In this document: in pieces, positions 7,311-14,948 of the stretch
Position numbering within the stretch: the stretch's first letter is position 1
How the letters are laid out: each line of letters begins with the position of its first letter
NCBI GenBank assembly: GCA_034189135.1
Contig: JAXHVO010000083.1
Span: forward strand, 1-37,403
DNA length: 37,403 nucleotides
Reading direction: 5' to 3'
DNA from: Thermodesulfobacteriota bacterium
Lineage (GTDB): Bacteria; Desulfobacterota; Desulfobacteria; Desulfobacterales; JAUWMJ01
The notes under the pieces: model-generated
Seen by the model: the letters and a program-made list of their open reading frames with translations, nothing else
The model's database searches: none
Told to the model about the DNA's origin: nothing
Made by a program: the position numbers and the translations under genes

Positions 7311-7811
7311 ATGAAGGTACTGGTAGCGTATTTGTCTGAAGGAGGAAATACTGAAAAGCTAGCAAAGGCTATTTTTGAGGGAATCGAGTCGTCTGAAAAG
7401 GAAATCCTGTCCATCAAAGACATGGACGGAGTTGAAGGCTATGACGTTATTTTTATCGGGTTTCCGGTCCAGTCCCACAGTGTACCGGGTAGTGTCGAAG
7501 CCTTTGCGAAAACCCTGCCTGACGGTCAGAAAATAGCCTATTTTGCCACACACGGATCCATGAAGGGCGGAGAGCTTGCGGTTACAGCCTTCTACCACGC
7601 CCTGACTATTTCCAAAAATACCGTGATACTGGGGACTTTCGGCTGCCGCGGTCAGGTAAAGCAGAGTATTATTGACGCTCTCCTGCAGAAGGCTGAGCAT
7701 CGGGGCTGGGCCATGGAAGCACAGGGTGCTGCTGGGCATCCGGACGCGGCCGACCTTGAAGATGGAAAGGATTGGGCCCAGAAAATGATCGCCAAGGCCC
7801 TCGCCCGTTAA
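7311..7811 (+). CDS. Flavodoxin-family protein
   Basis: A 166-residue flavodoxin-fold protein expected to bind FMN and carry electrons in the cytoplasm. The N-terminal strand and phosphate loop VLVAYLSEGGNTEKLA (residues 3-18) is the FMN phosphate-binding site, with Glu-Gly-Gly in place of the more common T/S-x-T. Later blocks YDVIFIGFPVQSHSVPG and YFATHGSMKGGE, and then ILGTFGCRGQV, fit flavin-contacting loops. A strong ribosome site (GGAGGGG, 7300-7306) precedes the ATG. It is a single-gene unit closed by a hairpin terminator at 7870. The redox partner is not evident from the neighbours. Confidence 0.85.
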   Translation: MKVLVAYLSEGGNTEKLAKAIFEGIESSEKEILSIKDMDGVEGYDVIFIGFPVQSHSVPGSVEAFAKTLPDGQKIAYFATHGSMKGGELAVTAFYHALTISKNTVILGTFGCRGQVKQSIIDALLQKAEHRGWAMEAQGAAGHPDAADLEDGKDWAQKMIAKALAR

Positions 7812-7869
7812 ACAGCTTCATTTGATTCACCTGCAATCTTCTTACATGAAACCTGTTCCGTCTTTATGA

Positions 7870-7896
7870 AAGCGCCCGTCTCCTGAGCGGGCGCTT
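7870..7896 (+). terminator. GC-rich hairpin downstream of the flavodoxin gene
   Basis: A 9-bp perfect stem (AAGCGCCCG / CGGGCGCTT, 7870-7878 and 7888-7896) encloses a 9-base loop. No T-run follows, so this is either a weak intrinsic terminator or an mRNA 3'-end stabiliser. Confidence 0.55.
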
Positions 7897-8126
7897 CAAC
7901 GACAAATAAGGCTGAGCCCTCCATCCATGCCGTCCCAACTCAATCGTAGAGGCAAGTCAGAGATTGTCCTATATTTATCATATGACTTATCATATATACC
8001 CACCGGTTAGGCTCATGGAAAAAAATTAACATTGACATTTTCCAATTAGAATAAATATTAGAAAGCAGTGCCCGTCATATGCTGATTTGGCGGAATTCTG
8101 AAACCACTTCGACATAAGGAGATGGC
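7897..8126. other. Intergenic stretch before the hydrolase-OsmC gene
   Basis: No gene is visible. AT-rich sequence holds a TTGACA at 8032-8037 that could be a -35 box, but no good -10 match lies 16-18 bases downstream. AAGGAGAT (8117-8124) is the ribosome site of the next gene. Confidence 0.4.
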
Positions 8127-9350
8127 ATGATATCCAAAAAGCTCAAATTTCCAGGCAGTGATAAACATAACCTGGTTGCTCAAATCAGCCTTCCGGTGGA
8201 TGACAGTCCCCATGCTTTTGCATTATTTGCCCATTGTTTTACATGTACGAAAAATCTTAAAGCCGTCAATCACATCAGTAACGCACTCACCCGTGAAAAG
8301 ATAGCGGTGCTGCGCTTTGATTTTACCGGGTTGGGGGAAAGCGAAGGAGATTTTGCAGACACCAATTTTTCATCGAATGTGGCCGACCTGGTGGCCGCGG
8401 CAAATTTTTTGGAAAAGGAATATAAAGCCCCGAGTATCTTAATCGGGCATTCTTTGGGAGGGGCCGCGGTCATCCAGGCGGCCTCGCAAATACCTTCCTG
8501 CAAAGCGGTGGTCACCATCGGTGCTCCTGCAGAACCTGTCCATGTTACCCGGCTCTTAAGTGACCGGAAACAGGAGATTGAGGAACAAGGGGAAGCGCAG
8601 GTCAATTTGGCCGGCAGGCAGTTTAAAATCAAGAAGCAATTTTTCCAAGATCTGGAAAAAACGCGTATGGTCGACTCCATCCGCAATCTGAAAAGTGCGC
8701 TTTTGATTTTGCACTCACCGATCGACAACACCGTGGGAATTGAAAACGCGGCAGACATTTTTCAGGCAGCCCGTCATCCCAAGAGTTTTGTTTCACTGGA
8801 CACGGCGGATCACCTGTTGATGAAAGAAGAAGATTCTTTATATGTGGGGAACACAATCGCGGCATGGGCAAGCCGGTATATTGATCCGCAGATTAAACAG
8901 GCTCCGAAAACAAAAGTGCCTGATAATCGCGTGGTGGCCCGTACAGGGAGTAAAGGATATAAAACAGAGATTATGGCCAATGGCCTTCCCCTGGTTGCGG
9001 ATGAGCCCATCTCTTTCGGAGGAACAAACCTGGGCCCTTCTCCTTACGACTATCTTGTTGCGGGTCTGGGAGCCTGCACGTCGATGACACTTCGAATGTA
9101 CGCGGATCGAAAAAAGTGGCTCCTGGAAGAGATTGTGGTTGAGCTTTCCCACAAGAAAATTCATGCCAAAGACTGTGAGGCCTGTGAGAATAAAAAAGGA
9201 TATGTGGATCAAATCGAAAGGGAAATCTCTTTAAAAGGCCCTCTGGATGACGATCAGCGCCATCGTTTAATGGAGATCGCCGATCGATGCCCGGTTCATC
9301 GAACATTGAATTCACAAGTACTGATCAATACCGTGATGAAACAGAAATGA
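8127..9350 (+). CDS. Alpha/beta hydrolase fused to an OsmC peroxide-reductase domain
   Basis: A 407-residue two-domain protein. Residues about 1-255 form an alpha/beta hydrolase with nucleophile elbow GHSLGG (S109) and likely acid and base D200 (HSPIDNTV) and H229 (DTADHLL). Residues about 265-407 form an OsmC/Ohr-like domain with the two redox cysteines C317 (LGACTSM) and C388 (DRCPVHRTL). OsmC proteins reduce organic peroxides; the hydrolase half might release acyl or lipid peroxides for it, which is inference. This fusion is a known bacterial arrangement, not an assembly error: the frame is continuous and the linker is normal. The ATG follows AAGGAGAT. No operon partner. Confidence 0.88.
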   Translation: MISKKLKFPGSDKHNLVAQISLPVDDSPHAFALFAHCFTCTKNLKAVNHISNALTREKIAVLRFDFTGLGESEGDFADTNFSSNVADLVAAANFLEKEYKAPSILIGHSLGGAAVIQAASQIPSCKAVVTIGAPAEPVHVTRLLSDRKQEIEEQGEAQVNLAGRQFKIKKQFFQDLEKTRMVDSIRNLKSALLILHSPIDNTVGIENAADIFQAARHPKSFVSLDTADHLLMKEEDSLYVGNTIAAWASRYIDPQIKQAPKTKVPDNRVVARTGSKGYKTEIMANGLPLVADEPISFGGTNLGPSPYDYLVAGLGACTSMTLRMYADRKKWLLEEIVVELSHKKIHAKDCEACENKKGYVDQIEREISLKGPLDDDQRHRLMEIADRCPVHRTLNSQVLINTVMKQK

Positions 9351-9887
9351 AAAACCGTTTTCCGAGGTCCAGACACTTATCATGCTTCAAAGAGGGTACA
9401 ATCACAAAACCATATGTTGCGAGTTGCGGGTCTAAATCAACGCATAATTTTTTTTAGCCACACAAATATAAAGAATTACCAAGGGGATCTTTTAATATAG
9501 AATCTATAGAATTGATGTATCACCTATGCGATGGGGTTGGGGCTGGTCTGGGGACATACATCAGTTTGGAAGTTGACAGGGTTGTTTGACTGTGATATCA
9601 ACCATGTATACAACATCAATCAAGAATAGTTGTGCCGGCTTGTGGTTTGCCGCATTATTTGCAGAAGGATAGGACAAAAAATATTTGAGGGTATTATTGA
9701 TACAGATGCTTTTATTAAATATAGCCAGAGCATATCCGAACCAAAATCTCATATCAAACGCTAAACTTATAAACTGATTTCTCAGAAATTTATAATAATC
9801 TAAGTCCCCAATTTCGAGTTTTTCCGCGTGCTCCATTGTCGAAACAGCTTCTCCACTGTATTGGCAGCGTCAACAGGAATTTTTGCT
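9351..9887. other. 537-bp gap with a heptamer repeat and a doubtful minus-strand frame
   Basis: No well-supported gene. A minus-strand frame at 9561-9836 (91 residues, no near ribosome site, unrecognised) could be a small divergent gene or remnant, but evidence is poor. The heptamer repeat at 9416-9433 is described separately. The stretch is AT-rich relative to both flanking genes. Confidence 0.4.
9416..9433 (+). repeat. Two copies of the 7-bp repeat GTTRCGR
   Basis: GTTGCGA then GTTGCGG, followed by GTCT. The same unit forms arrays at 35082-35183, where the arrays end in GTTT. Dispersed intergenic repeat family. Confidence 0.6.
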
Positions 9888-10844
9888 ATGCTAAAAAACC
9901 TGCTTGCCCTTTTGATCTGTTTTCTGATCTGCAGCTGTACCCCTGCTCTTAAACCAGATCATCTCAAGGGTGGCCTGTCCTATACCCATCACCTGAATAT
10001 ACGTTACAACGGGGCCCGACGCAGTTATCTTTTACATGTACCCGCACTCTGGGAGCCCTCGAAGCCGTCACCCCTGGTGATTGTCCTTCATGGCGCGTTC
10101 GAAACCGCCCGTTCGATGGAAAAGCAGACCGGTTTTAGCAAACTTGCTGACAAAGAAAATTTTTTCGTACTATATCCCAACGGCATCGGCATCTTCGGTT
10201 GGCTGCAACATTGGAATGCCGGGCATTGTTGCGGAAAAGCGGCTTCCGACGATGTGGATGATGTCGGATTCATCGACATGGCTATCGAAGAAACCTGCCG
10301 CATTGTCAAGGTGGATCGCCGTCGCATTTATATGGTCGGTTTTTCCAACGGGGGTATGCTTACCCATCGCTTCGGATCCGAACGTTCGGGCCGGCTGGCG
10401 GCCATTGCCCCTTTGGCGTCATCCATAGGCGGGCGATCAAGTCCTGAGACATCTTTATGGCAAATTAAGCCGCCTGAATCCCCATTACCAGTCATTATTT
10501 TTCATGGCACAAATGATAAAGCGGTCCCCTATTCCGGAGGATTCGCCAAGGGTAAGGTTGATGGCAGGGAGTACCTTTCGGTGCCGGTATCGACCGAATT
10601 CTGGAAAACGCACAACCGGTGCCTGCCCCGGGCTGAAGAAACCTCTCTTTATCAGGGAGCCATCGTCCGTAGCACCTGGCGCGATAACCAGGGCAATATT
10701 CGGGTTCAACGATACACTGTGAATAACTGGGGGCATGTCTGGCCGGGGCCCTATTTCACTGGCACCCTCCAACCTGATCATCCGTTGCATGGATATGATG
10801 CCGCCAGGGTTATCTGGGATTTTTTCGAGGATTATCGACGCTGA
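9888..10844 (+). CDS. Lipoprotein esterase of the PHB depolymerase/feruloyl esterase (LpqC-like) type
   Basis: A 318-residue secreted serine hydrolase. Starting at ATG 9888 gives a short lipoprotein signal peptide with the likely lipobox ending at C17 (LICSC); the alternative upstream start at 9828 would bury this signal. The catalytic residues fit S153 in GFSNGGM, D210 in HGTNDKAVPY and H283 in NWGHVWPG. HWNAGHCCGKAASDDVDDVGF is the Cys-containing block usual in this group. The protein would be tethered to the membrane, facing the periplasm or outside, and hydrolyse ester bonds in polyesters or plant-derived aromatic esters. The cooC gene follows after 40 bp and may be co-transcribed, though no functional link is evident. 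Confidence 0.82.
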   Translation: MLKNLLALLICFLICSCTPALKPDHLKGGLSYTHHLNIRYNGARRSYLLHVPALWEPSKPSPLVIVLHGAFETARSMEKQTGFSKLADKENFFVLYPNGIGIFGWLQHWNAGHCCGKAASDDVDDVGFIDMAIEETCRIVKVDRRRIYMVGFSNGGMLTHRFGSERSGRLAAIAPLASSIGGRSSPETSLWQIKPPESPLPVIIFHGTNDKAVPYSGGFAKGKVDGREYLSVPVSTEFWKTHNRCLPRAEETSLYQGAIVRSTWRDNQGNIRVQRYTVNNWGHVWPGPYFTGTLQPDHPLHGYDAARVIWDFFEDYRR

Positions 10845-10884
10845 TACCCCAGCCACATCGGCCGAAAAGGATTTACACCAAACC

Positions 10885-11649
10885 ATGAAAATAATTGTCT
10901 GCGGAAAAGGCGGCAGCGGTAAAAGTACAGTGGCGGCTCTTTTGGCCAGTGCCATGCACAAAAGAGGAAAAAGCATTTTCCTGGTGGATGCGGATGAATC
11001 CAATATCGGGTTGTATCGTATGCTGGGGCTGGATATGCCTGTTCCGCTGATGGACAGCCTGGGAGGGAAAAAGGGTTTCCGGGGCAAGACAAAATCAACC
11101 GGTGTGGCACTTGACGGGCCTTTATCACTATTTCCCCCGAATTTGACACTGCAAAACCTGCCCGACCGTTGTATCGCATCTTTCGGTCGTATGCGGGTGA
11201 TGTCCATTGGTAAAATTCAACATTTTGCCGAAGGGTGTGCCTGTCCGATGGGAAGCCTTTTCCGCATGCTGTTTTCATCCCTCAGCTTTGAGAAACAGGA
11301 TCTGGTTATGGTGGATACAGCCGCCGGTGTGGAACATTTCGGGCGCAGTCTTGACGGGCAGTGCGACCATGTGTTCTGTATAGTGGATCCCTCCTATGAA
11401 TCCATTATGATGGCAAAAAGGGTGGAGGCTTTTGCCAGTGAAGCCAGGCTTCCGGTATCGATAATTCTTAACAAGATTACCCCTGACGTTGATGAAGATC
11501 TCACCACCGCCCTGGAAGGCGTGGCCATTATCGGACGTCTGCCTGACCACCGCTCACTCTTTTTGAACAATCTTAAAGGAAGAGCTCTGGACTCTGACAT
11601 GCCGGAAATAGAAGCTGTGTGTGATTCGATCGAACAGGCATGGGTTTAA
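10885..11649 (+). CDS. cooC: CooC-type nickel-insertion ATPase
   Basis: A 254-residue MinD/ParA-family ATPase. The deviant P-loop GKGGSGKS is at residues 7-14, DADESN at about 34-39 and MVDTAAG in the Walker B/switch region. The CXC pair C118-A-C120 matches the metal-binding cysteines of CooC, which dimerises on ATP and delivers nickel to carbon monoxide dehydrogenase or acetyl-CoA synthase. A longer frame reaches 10735 but overlaps the previous gene, and ATG 10885 starts exactly at the family N-terminus. No CODH, AcsB or hydrogenase gene lies in the window, so its client is elsewhere. A decayed copy of its 5' end is at 6784-6834. Confidence 0.87.
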   Translation: MKIIVCGKGGSGKSTVAALLASAMHKRGKSIFLVDADESNIGLYRMLGLDMPVPLMDSLGGKKGFRGKTKSTGVALDGPLSLFPPNLTLQNLPDRCIASFGRMRVMSIGKIQHFAEGCACPMGSLFRMLFSSLSFEKQDLVMVDTAAGVEHFGRSLDGQCDHVFCIVDPSYESIMMAKRVEAFASEARLPVSIILNKITPDVDEDLTTALEGVAIIGRLPDHRSLFLNNLKGRALDSDMPEIEAVCDSIEQAWV

Positions 11650-11772
11650 ACCGATATATCGTCTGAAGGGATTGTTTCTGCTTCCGGATCTTTTTGAAAA
11701 ATTTGATTTGAACAGCCGGACACCTCGATTTCACTTTCAAAACGGACAATACAATATAGTAAAGGGATCGTT

Positions 11773-12027
11773 ATGGCAAAACACTCTCACCGTTTTGTAG
11801 AAACCTATGATGGATTTTTTGGGTATGGCCTGGACCGATCTTCCAATGAAAGTACAGTGCAAGTGTATCTGCAGAAATTTTCCGATGACCATTTGATGAA
11901 AACAATTCTGCAACGGATGACCGATGACGATTTAAATAAGATATTTGAGATTACCAATAAGATGATGAAAAAATATCTGACTGAACCTGAATACCATCAA
12001 TTGTTTCTCAAAGAGGACAAACAATGA
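11773..12027 (+). CDS. Small conserved cytoplasmic protein, unknown function
   Basis: An 84-residue soluble, charged protein with no signal or membrane segment. The opening AKHSHRFVETYDGFFGYG, the middle LQKFSDDHLMKTIL and the ending YLTEPEYHQLFLKED look like a small family I recall from sulfate reducers, usually labelled only 'cytoplasmic protein'. The helical C-terminal two thirds alternates acidic and hydrophobic residues and may form a helical bundle. A usable ribosome site (AAAGGGAT) precedes the ATG. Only 13 bp separate it from the methyltransferase gene downstream, so the two probably form an operon. Confidence 0.7.
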   Translation: MAKHSHRFVETYDGFFGYGLDRSSNESTVQVYLQKFSDDHLMKTILQRMTDDDLNKIFEITNKMMKKYLTEPEYHQLFLKEDKQ

Positions 12028-12040
12028 ATAGAGGATCTAT

Positions 12041-12526
12041 ATGGAAGAAAAAATGAGCCGATGGGGCATAGGACCCACTTTTACTGCTCTTTCAATTGGT
12101 TATGGAATACTGGCCATAGCAATCAGCCGTTATTTCTACCCTGTTTTCCGTATAAGTTTTTTGCCTCCCTGGGTGCTGAATACCCTTGGGATTGCGCTGA
12201 TGGCAGTTGGAATCCCTTTCTTCCTGGTTTCCGTCAAATCAGTTTCACAGGCATACAACTCTGATAAACTGGTAACAGGCGGTGTTTACAAATGTTGCCG
12301 CCATCCGTTATATGGATCATGGATGGTCTTTATTGTCCCCGGGGTTGTCCTCTTATTAAAAAGCTGGATCGGTCTGACCACACCTTTGTTCATGTACCTC
12401 ATATTGCGTAATCTGGTCAAAAAGGAGGAGGACTATTTGGAATCCGTATTCGGTTCCGAATATGGTAAATATAAGAAAAAAGTGCCAAGCATAATGCCCT
12501 ATGGCTGGATAAAGCCCTTGTTATAA
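12041..12526 (+). CDS. Isoprenylcysteine carboxyl methyltransferase-like membrane protein
   Basis: A 161-residue integral membrane protein with about four hydrophobic segments. The C-terminal signature GVYKCCRHPLYGSW (about residues 82-95) followed by KKEEDYLESVFGSEYGKYKKKVP is the SAM-binding region of the ICMT/PEMT-like superfamily. Bacterial members methylate small lipids, isoprenoid or other membrane substrates; protein prenylation is not expected here. GAGG six bases upstream supports ATG 12041, with an internal ATG at 12053 as an alternative. Probably co-transcribed with the small gene just upstream. Confidence 0.8.
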   Translation: MEEKMSRWGIGPTFTALSIGYGILAIAISRYFYPVFRISFLPPWVLNTLGIALMAVGIPFFLVSVKSVSQAYNSDKLVTGGVYKCCRHPLYGSWMVFIVPGVVLLLKSWIGLTTPLFMYLILRNLVKKEEDYLESVFGSEYGKYKKKVPSIMPYGWIKPLL

Positions 12527-12680
12527 CCTGCTTCTACACAGGTTTCGCATCCTATTCAGCGCATCAATAAATATAAAATGGGGATCATCTCGTTATATGG
12601 ATGTATTTTAAAAATATTAAGGAGTAAGGACGTAGGAAACTCAAATGTTTATTTCATCGGTAACAAGTCGTTCATATTCA

Positions 12681-12712
12681 CTTGAACCCTGGACCCCTTG
12701 AATCCCCGAACC
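12681..12712 (+). repeat. Degenerate 8-bp tandem repeat (CTTGAACC-like), four units
   Basis: Units in order are CTTGAACC, CTGGACCC, CTTGAATC and CCCGAACC. Related short motifs (TGAACA-CCGAACC) occur in two other intergenic regions, near 27400 and 29542. Confidence 0.5.
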
Positions 12713-12761
12713 CCCTTCTTCAACTAATTTGGAGAAGATCCATAAATAGAAAACTTAAATA

Positions 12762-13511
12762 ATGCCAACAGCAATGTTCCGCTTTTATGAGGAATTAAAT
12801 GACTTTCTTCCAAAGCACCGAAGAAAAACTGATTTTGTCGCAAAATTTAAAGAAAAAAGATCAATCAAGGATATGATCGAATCCCTCGGCATTCCTCATA
12901 CGGAAATCGATCTTATTCTGGTGAATGGAAAATCGGTAGATTTTAATTATATTATGGAAAATAATGACCGGGTGAGCGTATATCCGGTTTTTGAATCCTT
13001 TAATATCACCAAGGTGAGCCGGCTCAGAAAAACCCCGCTTCGCAAACATCAATTTATCGCCGATGCAAATCTTGGAAATATAGCTAAATACATGAGAGTC
13101 ATGGGATTTGATTTATTTTACGATCCCTTAATTTCCGCCCGCGAAATAATTAAAATATCCAAAAGAGAAAACAGAATCATACTCACCCAAAGCAGAAAAC
13201 TCCTTAAAATCAAAGATGTCACCCATGGAATTTATGTACGCCCGGGTACAGCCACCGAACAGATCAGGCGAATCATAAATTTCCTTGACATTAAAGATAA
13301 AATAAAGCCTTTTTCAAGATGTCTTCGTTGCAACAGCCAGCTAAAGAAGGTGCCAAAGGAAAATATTTTAGATCGAATCCCTCCAAAGACAAAAGAGTTC
13401 TATGATGAATATGCTCAATGCCCGCGTTGCAATAAAATTTATTGGAAAGGAACTCATTTTATCAACATGAAAAAGGTCGTCTGCCAAATACTCGATGAAA
13501 CAAAACCGTAA
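12762..13511 (+). CDS. Ubiquitin-like/Mut7-C RNase-fold protein with a zinc ribbon
   Basis: A 249-residue protein in three parts. Residues about 1-85 are a ubiquitin-like Ub-Mut7-C domain (FRFYEELNDFLP opening, VSVYPVFESF ending). Residues about 95-185 are the Mut7-C PIN-like nuclease domain, with FIADANLGNIAKYMRVMGFD containing the first acidic residue, and ILTQSRKLL. Residues about 190-240 carry a four-Cys zinc ribbon (CLRC and CPRC). The family is linked to RNA processing by domain relationship, but bacterial members are not well characterised. The start at 12762 lacks a close ribosome site; ATG 12774 is an equally good start. Stands alone between two long gaps. Confidence 0.85.
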   Translation: MPTAMFRFYEELNDFLPKHRRKTDFVAKFKEKRSIKDMIESLGIPHTEIDLILVNGKSVDFNYIMENNDRVSVYPVFESFNITKVSRLRKTPLRKHQFIADANLGNIAKYMRVMGFDLFYDPLISAREIIKISKRENRIILTQSRKLLKIKDVTHGIYVRPGTATEQIRRIINFLDIKDKIKPFSRCLRCNSQLKKVPKENILDRIPPKTKEFYDEYAQCPRCNKIYWKGTHFINMKKVVCQILDETKP

Positions 13512-13812
13512 TGCTTTGTATTAATAGCTGGAGAAAAAAGGTTTTACACCTGCCGATATCTAATGGTGTGCCAAATCCGTCTTGATGAATATATGCTTTA
13601 CGTTTTTTCCGGTTTCTGTCATAGTCGTTCAGTCTGACGATAATACCTGTCTTGTTTTATTGATTAACTTGAAGAATATCAATACCAGGAAGTGTGCTTA
13701 TCTTAAGTAAATATGCAAACCGAATTCTTATACGAGCAATACCTGCTGCTTTATAAAAACTGAAAATGTTGAATTTATCAAATGATACTCAAGTCGTTAA
13801 AGGAAAAATATC
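13512..13812. other. 301-bp gap without a gene
   Basis: AT-rich, with no open frame, hairpin terminator or recognisable repeat that I can support. AAAGGA (13799-13804) is the ribosome site of the next gene. Confidence 0.4.
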
Positions 13813-14931
13813 ATGTATACACATTTATTTTCCGAGCTCAACGTTGGTGGGGTTACGCTGAAAAACAGATTGACTATGGCACCGTTATACCTCGGATACG
13901 CCGGAGATGGCGGTACGGTGAGCCAGCTATTACTGGAACACTACCGGTTGATGGCTAAAAGCGGGGTGGCGATGATCGTGGTTGAAAATTCAACCATCGA
14001 TCATCCCACCGGCAGCGGTTCTGACCGAACCCTGCGGTCAGATACCGATGAAAATAACGACGGACTAAAAAAGCTATCTTCCACCATTAAGCAGGAGGGG
14101 TGTGTTGCCTGTCTCCAGATCAACCACGCCGGTCGTTTTGCCGGTGTAAATCAACCGGTGGCCCCATCTGCGGTTGAAACGTTTGGTAAAGTTCCTCAGG
14201 CATTGAACAAAGCGGACATTCGGAAGGTGGTAAACCAATTTGCCGATGCGGCCTTAAGAGTTAAAAATACCGGTTTTGATATGGTCGAGCTTCATGGAGG
14301 GACCGGTTATTTACTGGCTCAATTTCTCTCCCCCAGAACCAATCAGAGAAATGATGAATACGGCGGCTCATTGGAAAACCGCCAGAGATTTGCCCTTGAG
14401 GTGGTTAACGCAGTCAAAAACAAAGTGGGAGATTTTCCGGTGGGTTATCGATTTATGGCAGATGAATGGCTACCTGACGGGCTGCAACTGGATGAATCGG
14501 TTCGTTTTGCTCGTTCTGTTGAATCTGAAGGCATTGCCTATCTTTCGGTCATGGGCGGAACCTATGAATCTTTCTTTCTTCCGGACATTATCAGCAAATC
14601 AAGAGAAAACGGCTATATGGTTGATCTCTCTGCCGCTGTCAAAAACAAAGTCCATATTCCGGTGATTGCGGCCGGTAGAATCGCCACCGGTTCTCTGGCG
14701 GAAAGCATACTCGAAGAAAAAAAAGCGGACTTAATCGGACTGGCCCGGGTTCTCTGGGCGGATCCTCAATGGCCTGAAAAAATTATGCAGGGAAAAGAAA
14801 ACGATATTGTCCATTATGACCCGGGCTGCGGCGACACCTGCATGAAGCTGGTGATGAAAAGGAAACCCGCCTTCTGTGTCCGCTGGAATCATGATAAATT
14901 GGTAAAATGGAAGAATCGCATGCAAACTTGA
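13813..14931 (+). CDS. Old-yellow-enzyme family NADH:flavin oxidoreductase
   Basis: A 372-residue FMN-binding TIM barrel. Recognisable blocks are LKNRLTMAPLY near the N-terminus, LQINHAGRF, GYLLAQFLSPRTNQRNDEYGGS and VIAAGRIATG. The substrate-anion pair of classical OYEs (His and Asn/His) reads H161 and T164 in ELHGGTGYL, so the second position is altered. The protein ends after the barrel with a few cysteines (C-x3-C near residue 339 and one more), with no NAD(P)/FAD domain as in 2,4-dienoyl-CoA reductase. It would reduce activated C=C bonds. Seventeen bases separate it from the proline-racemase-family gene, suggesting one operon. Confidence 0.85.
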   Translation: MYTHLFSELNVGGVTLKNRLTMAPLYLGYAGDGGTVSQLLLEHYRLMAKSGVAMIVVENSTIDHPTGSGSDRTLRSDTDENNDGLKKLSSTIKQEGCVACLQINHAGRFAGVNQPVAPSAVETFGKVPQALNKADIRKVVNQFADAALRVKNTGFDMVELHGGTGYLLAQFLSPRTNQRNDEYGGSLENRQRFALEVVNAVKNKVGDFPVGYRFMADEWLPDGLQLDESVRFARSVESEGIAYLSVMGGTYESFFLPDIISKSRENGYMVDLSAAVKNKVHIPVIAAGRIATGSLAESILEEKKADLIGLARVLWADPQWPEKIMQGKENDIVHYDPGCGDTCMKLVMKRKPAFCVRWNHDKLVKWKNRMQT

Positions 14932-14948
14932 ACAATGGAGGTGACTTG

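Noticed and set aside
8032-8060. TTGACA followed by AT-rich sequence as a promoter of the hydrolase-OsmC gene
   Set aside because: No hexamer with a good -10 match occurs at 16-18 bp spacing; AT-rich background makes chance matches likely.
9561-9836. Minus-strand frame of 91 residues before the esterase gene
   Set aside because: No ribosome site at a normal distance, no recognised motif, and its start overlaps the upstream part of the esterase frame. Kept only as a note in the gap entry.
10735-10884. Upstream extension of the cooC frame
   Set aside because: It overlaps the esterase coding region, and CooC proteins begin at the P-loop strand encoded from ATG 10885.
10485-11207. Long minus-strand frame (240 residues) opposite the esterase and cooC genes
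   Set aside because: It is antisense to two well-supported genes, and its content simply mirrors the cooC P-loop and esterase codons.
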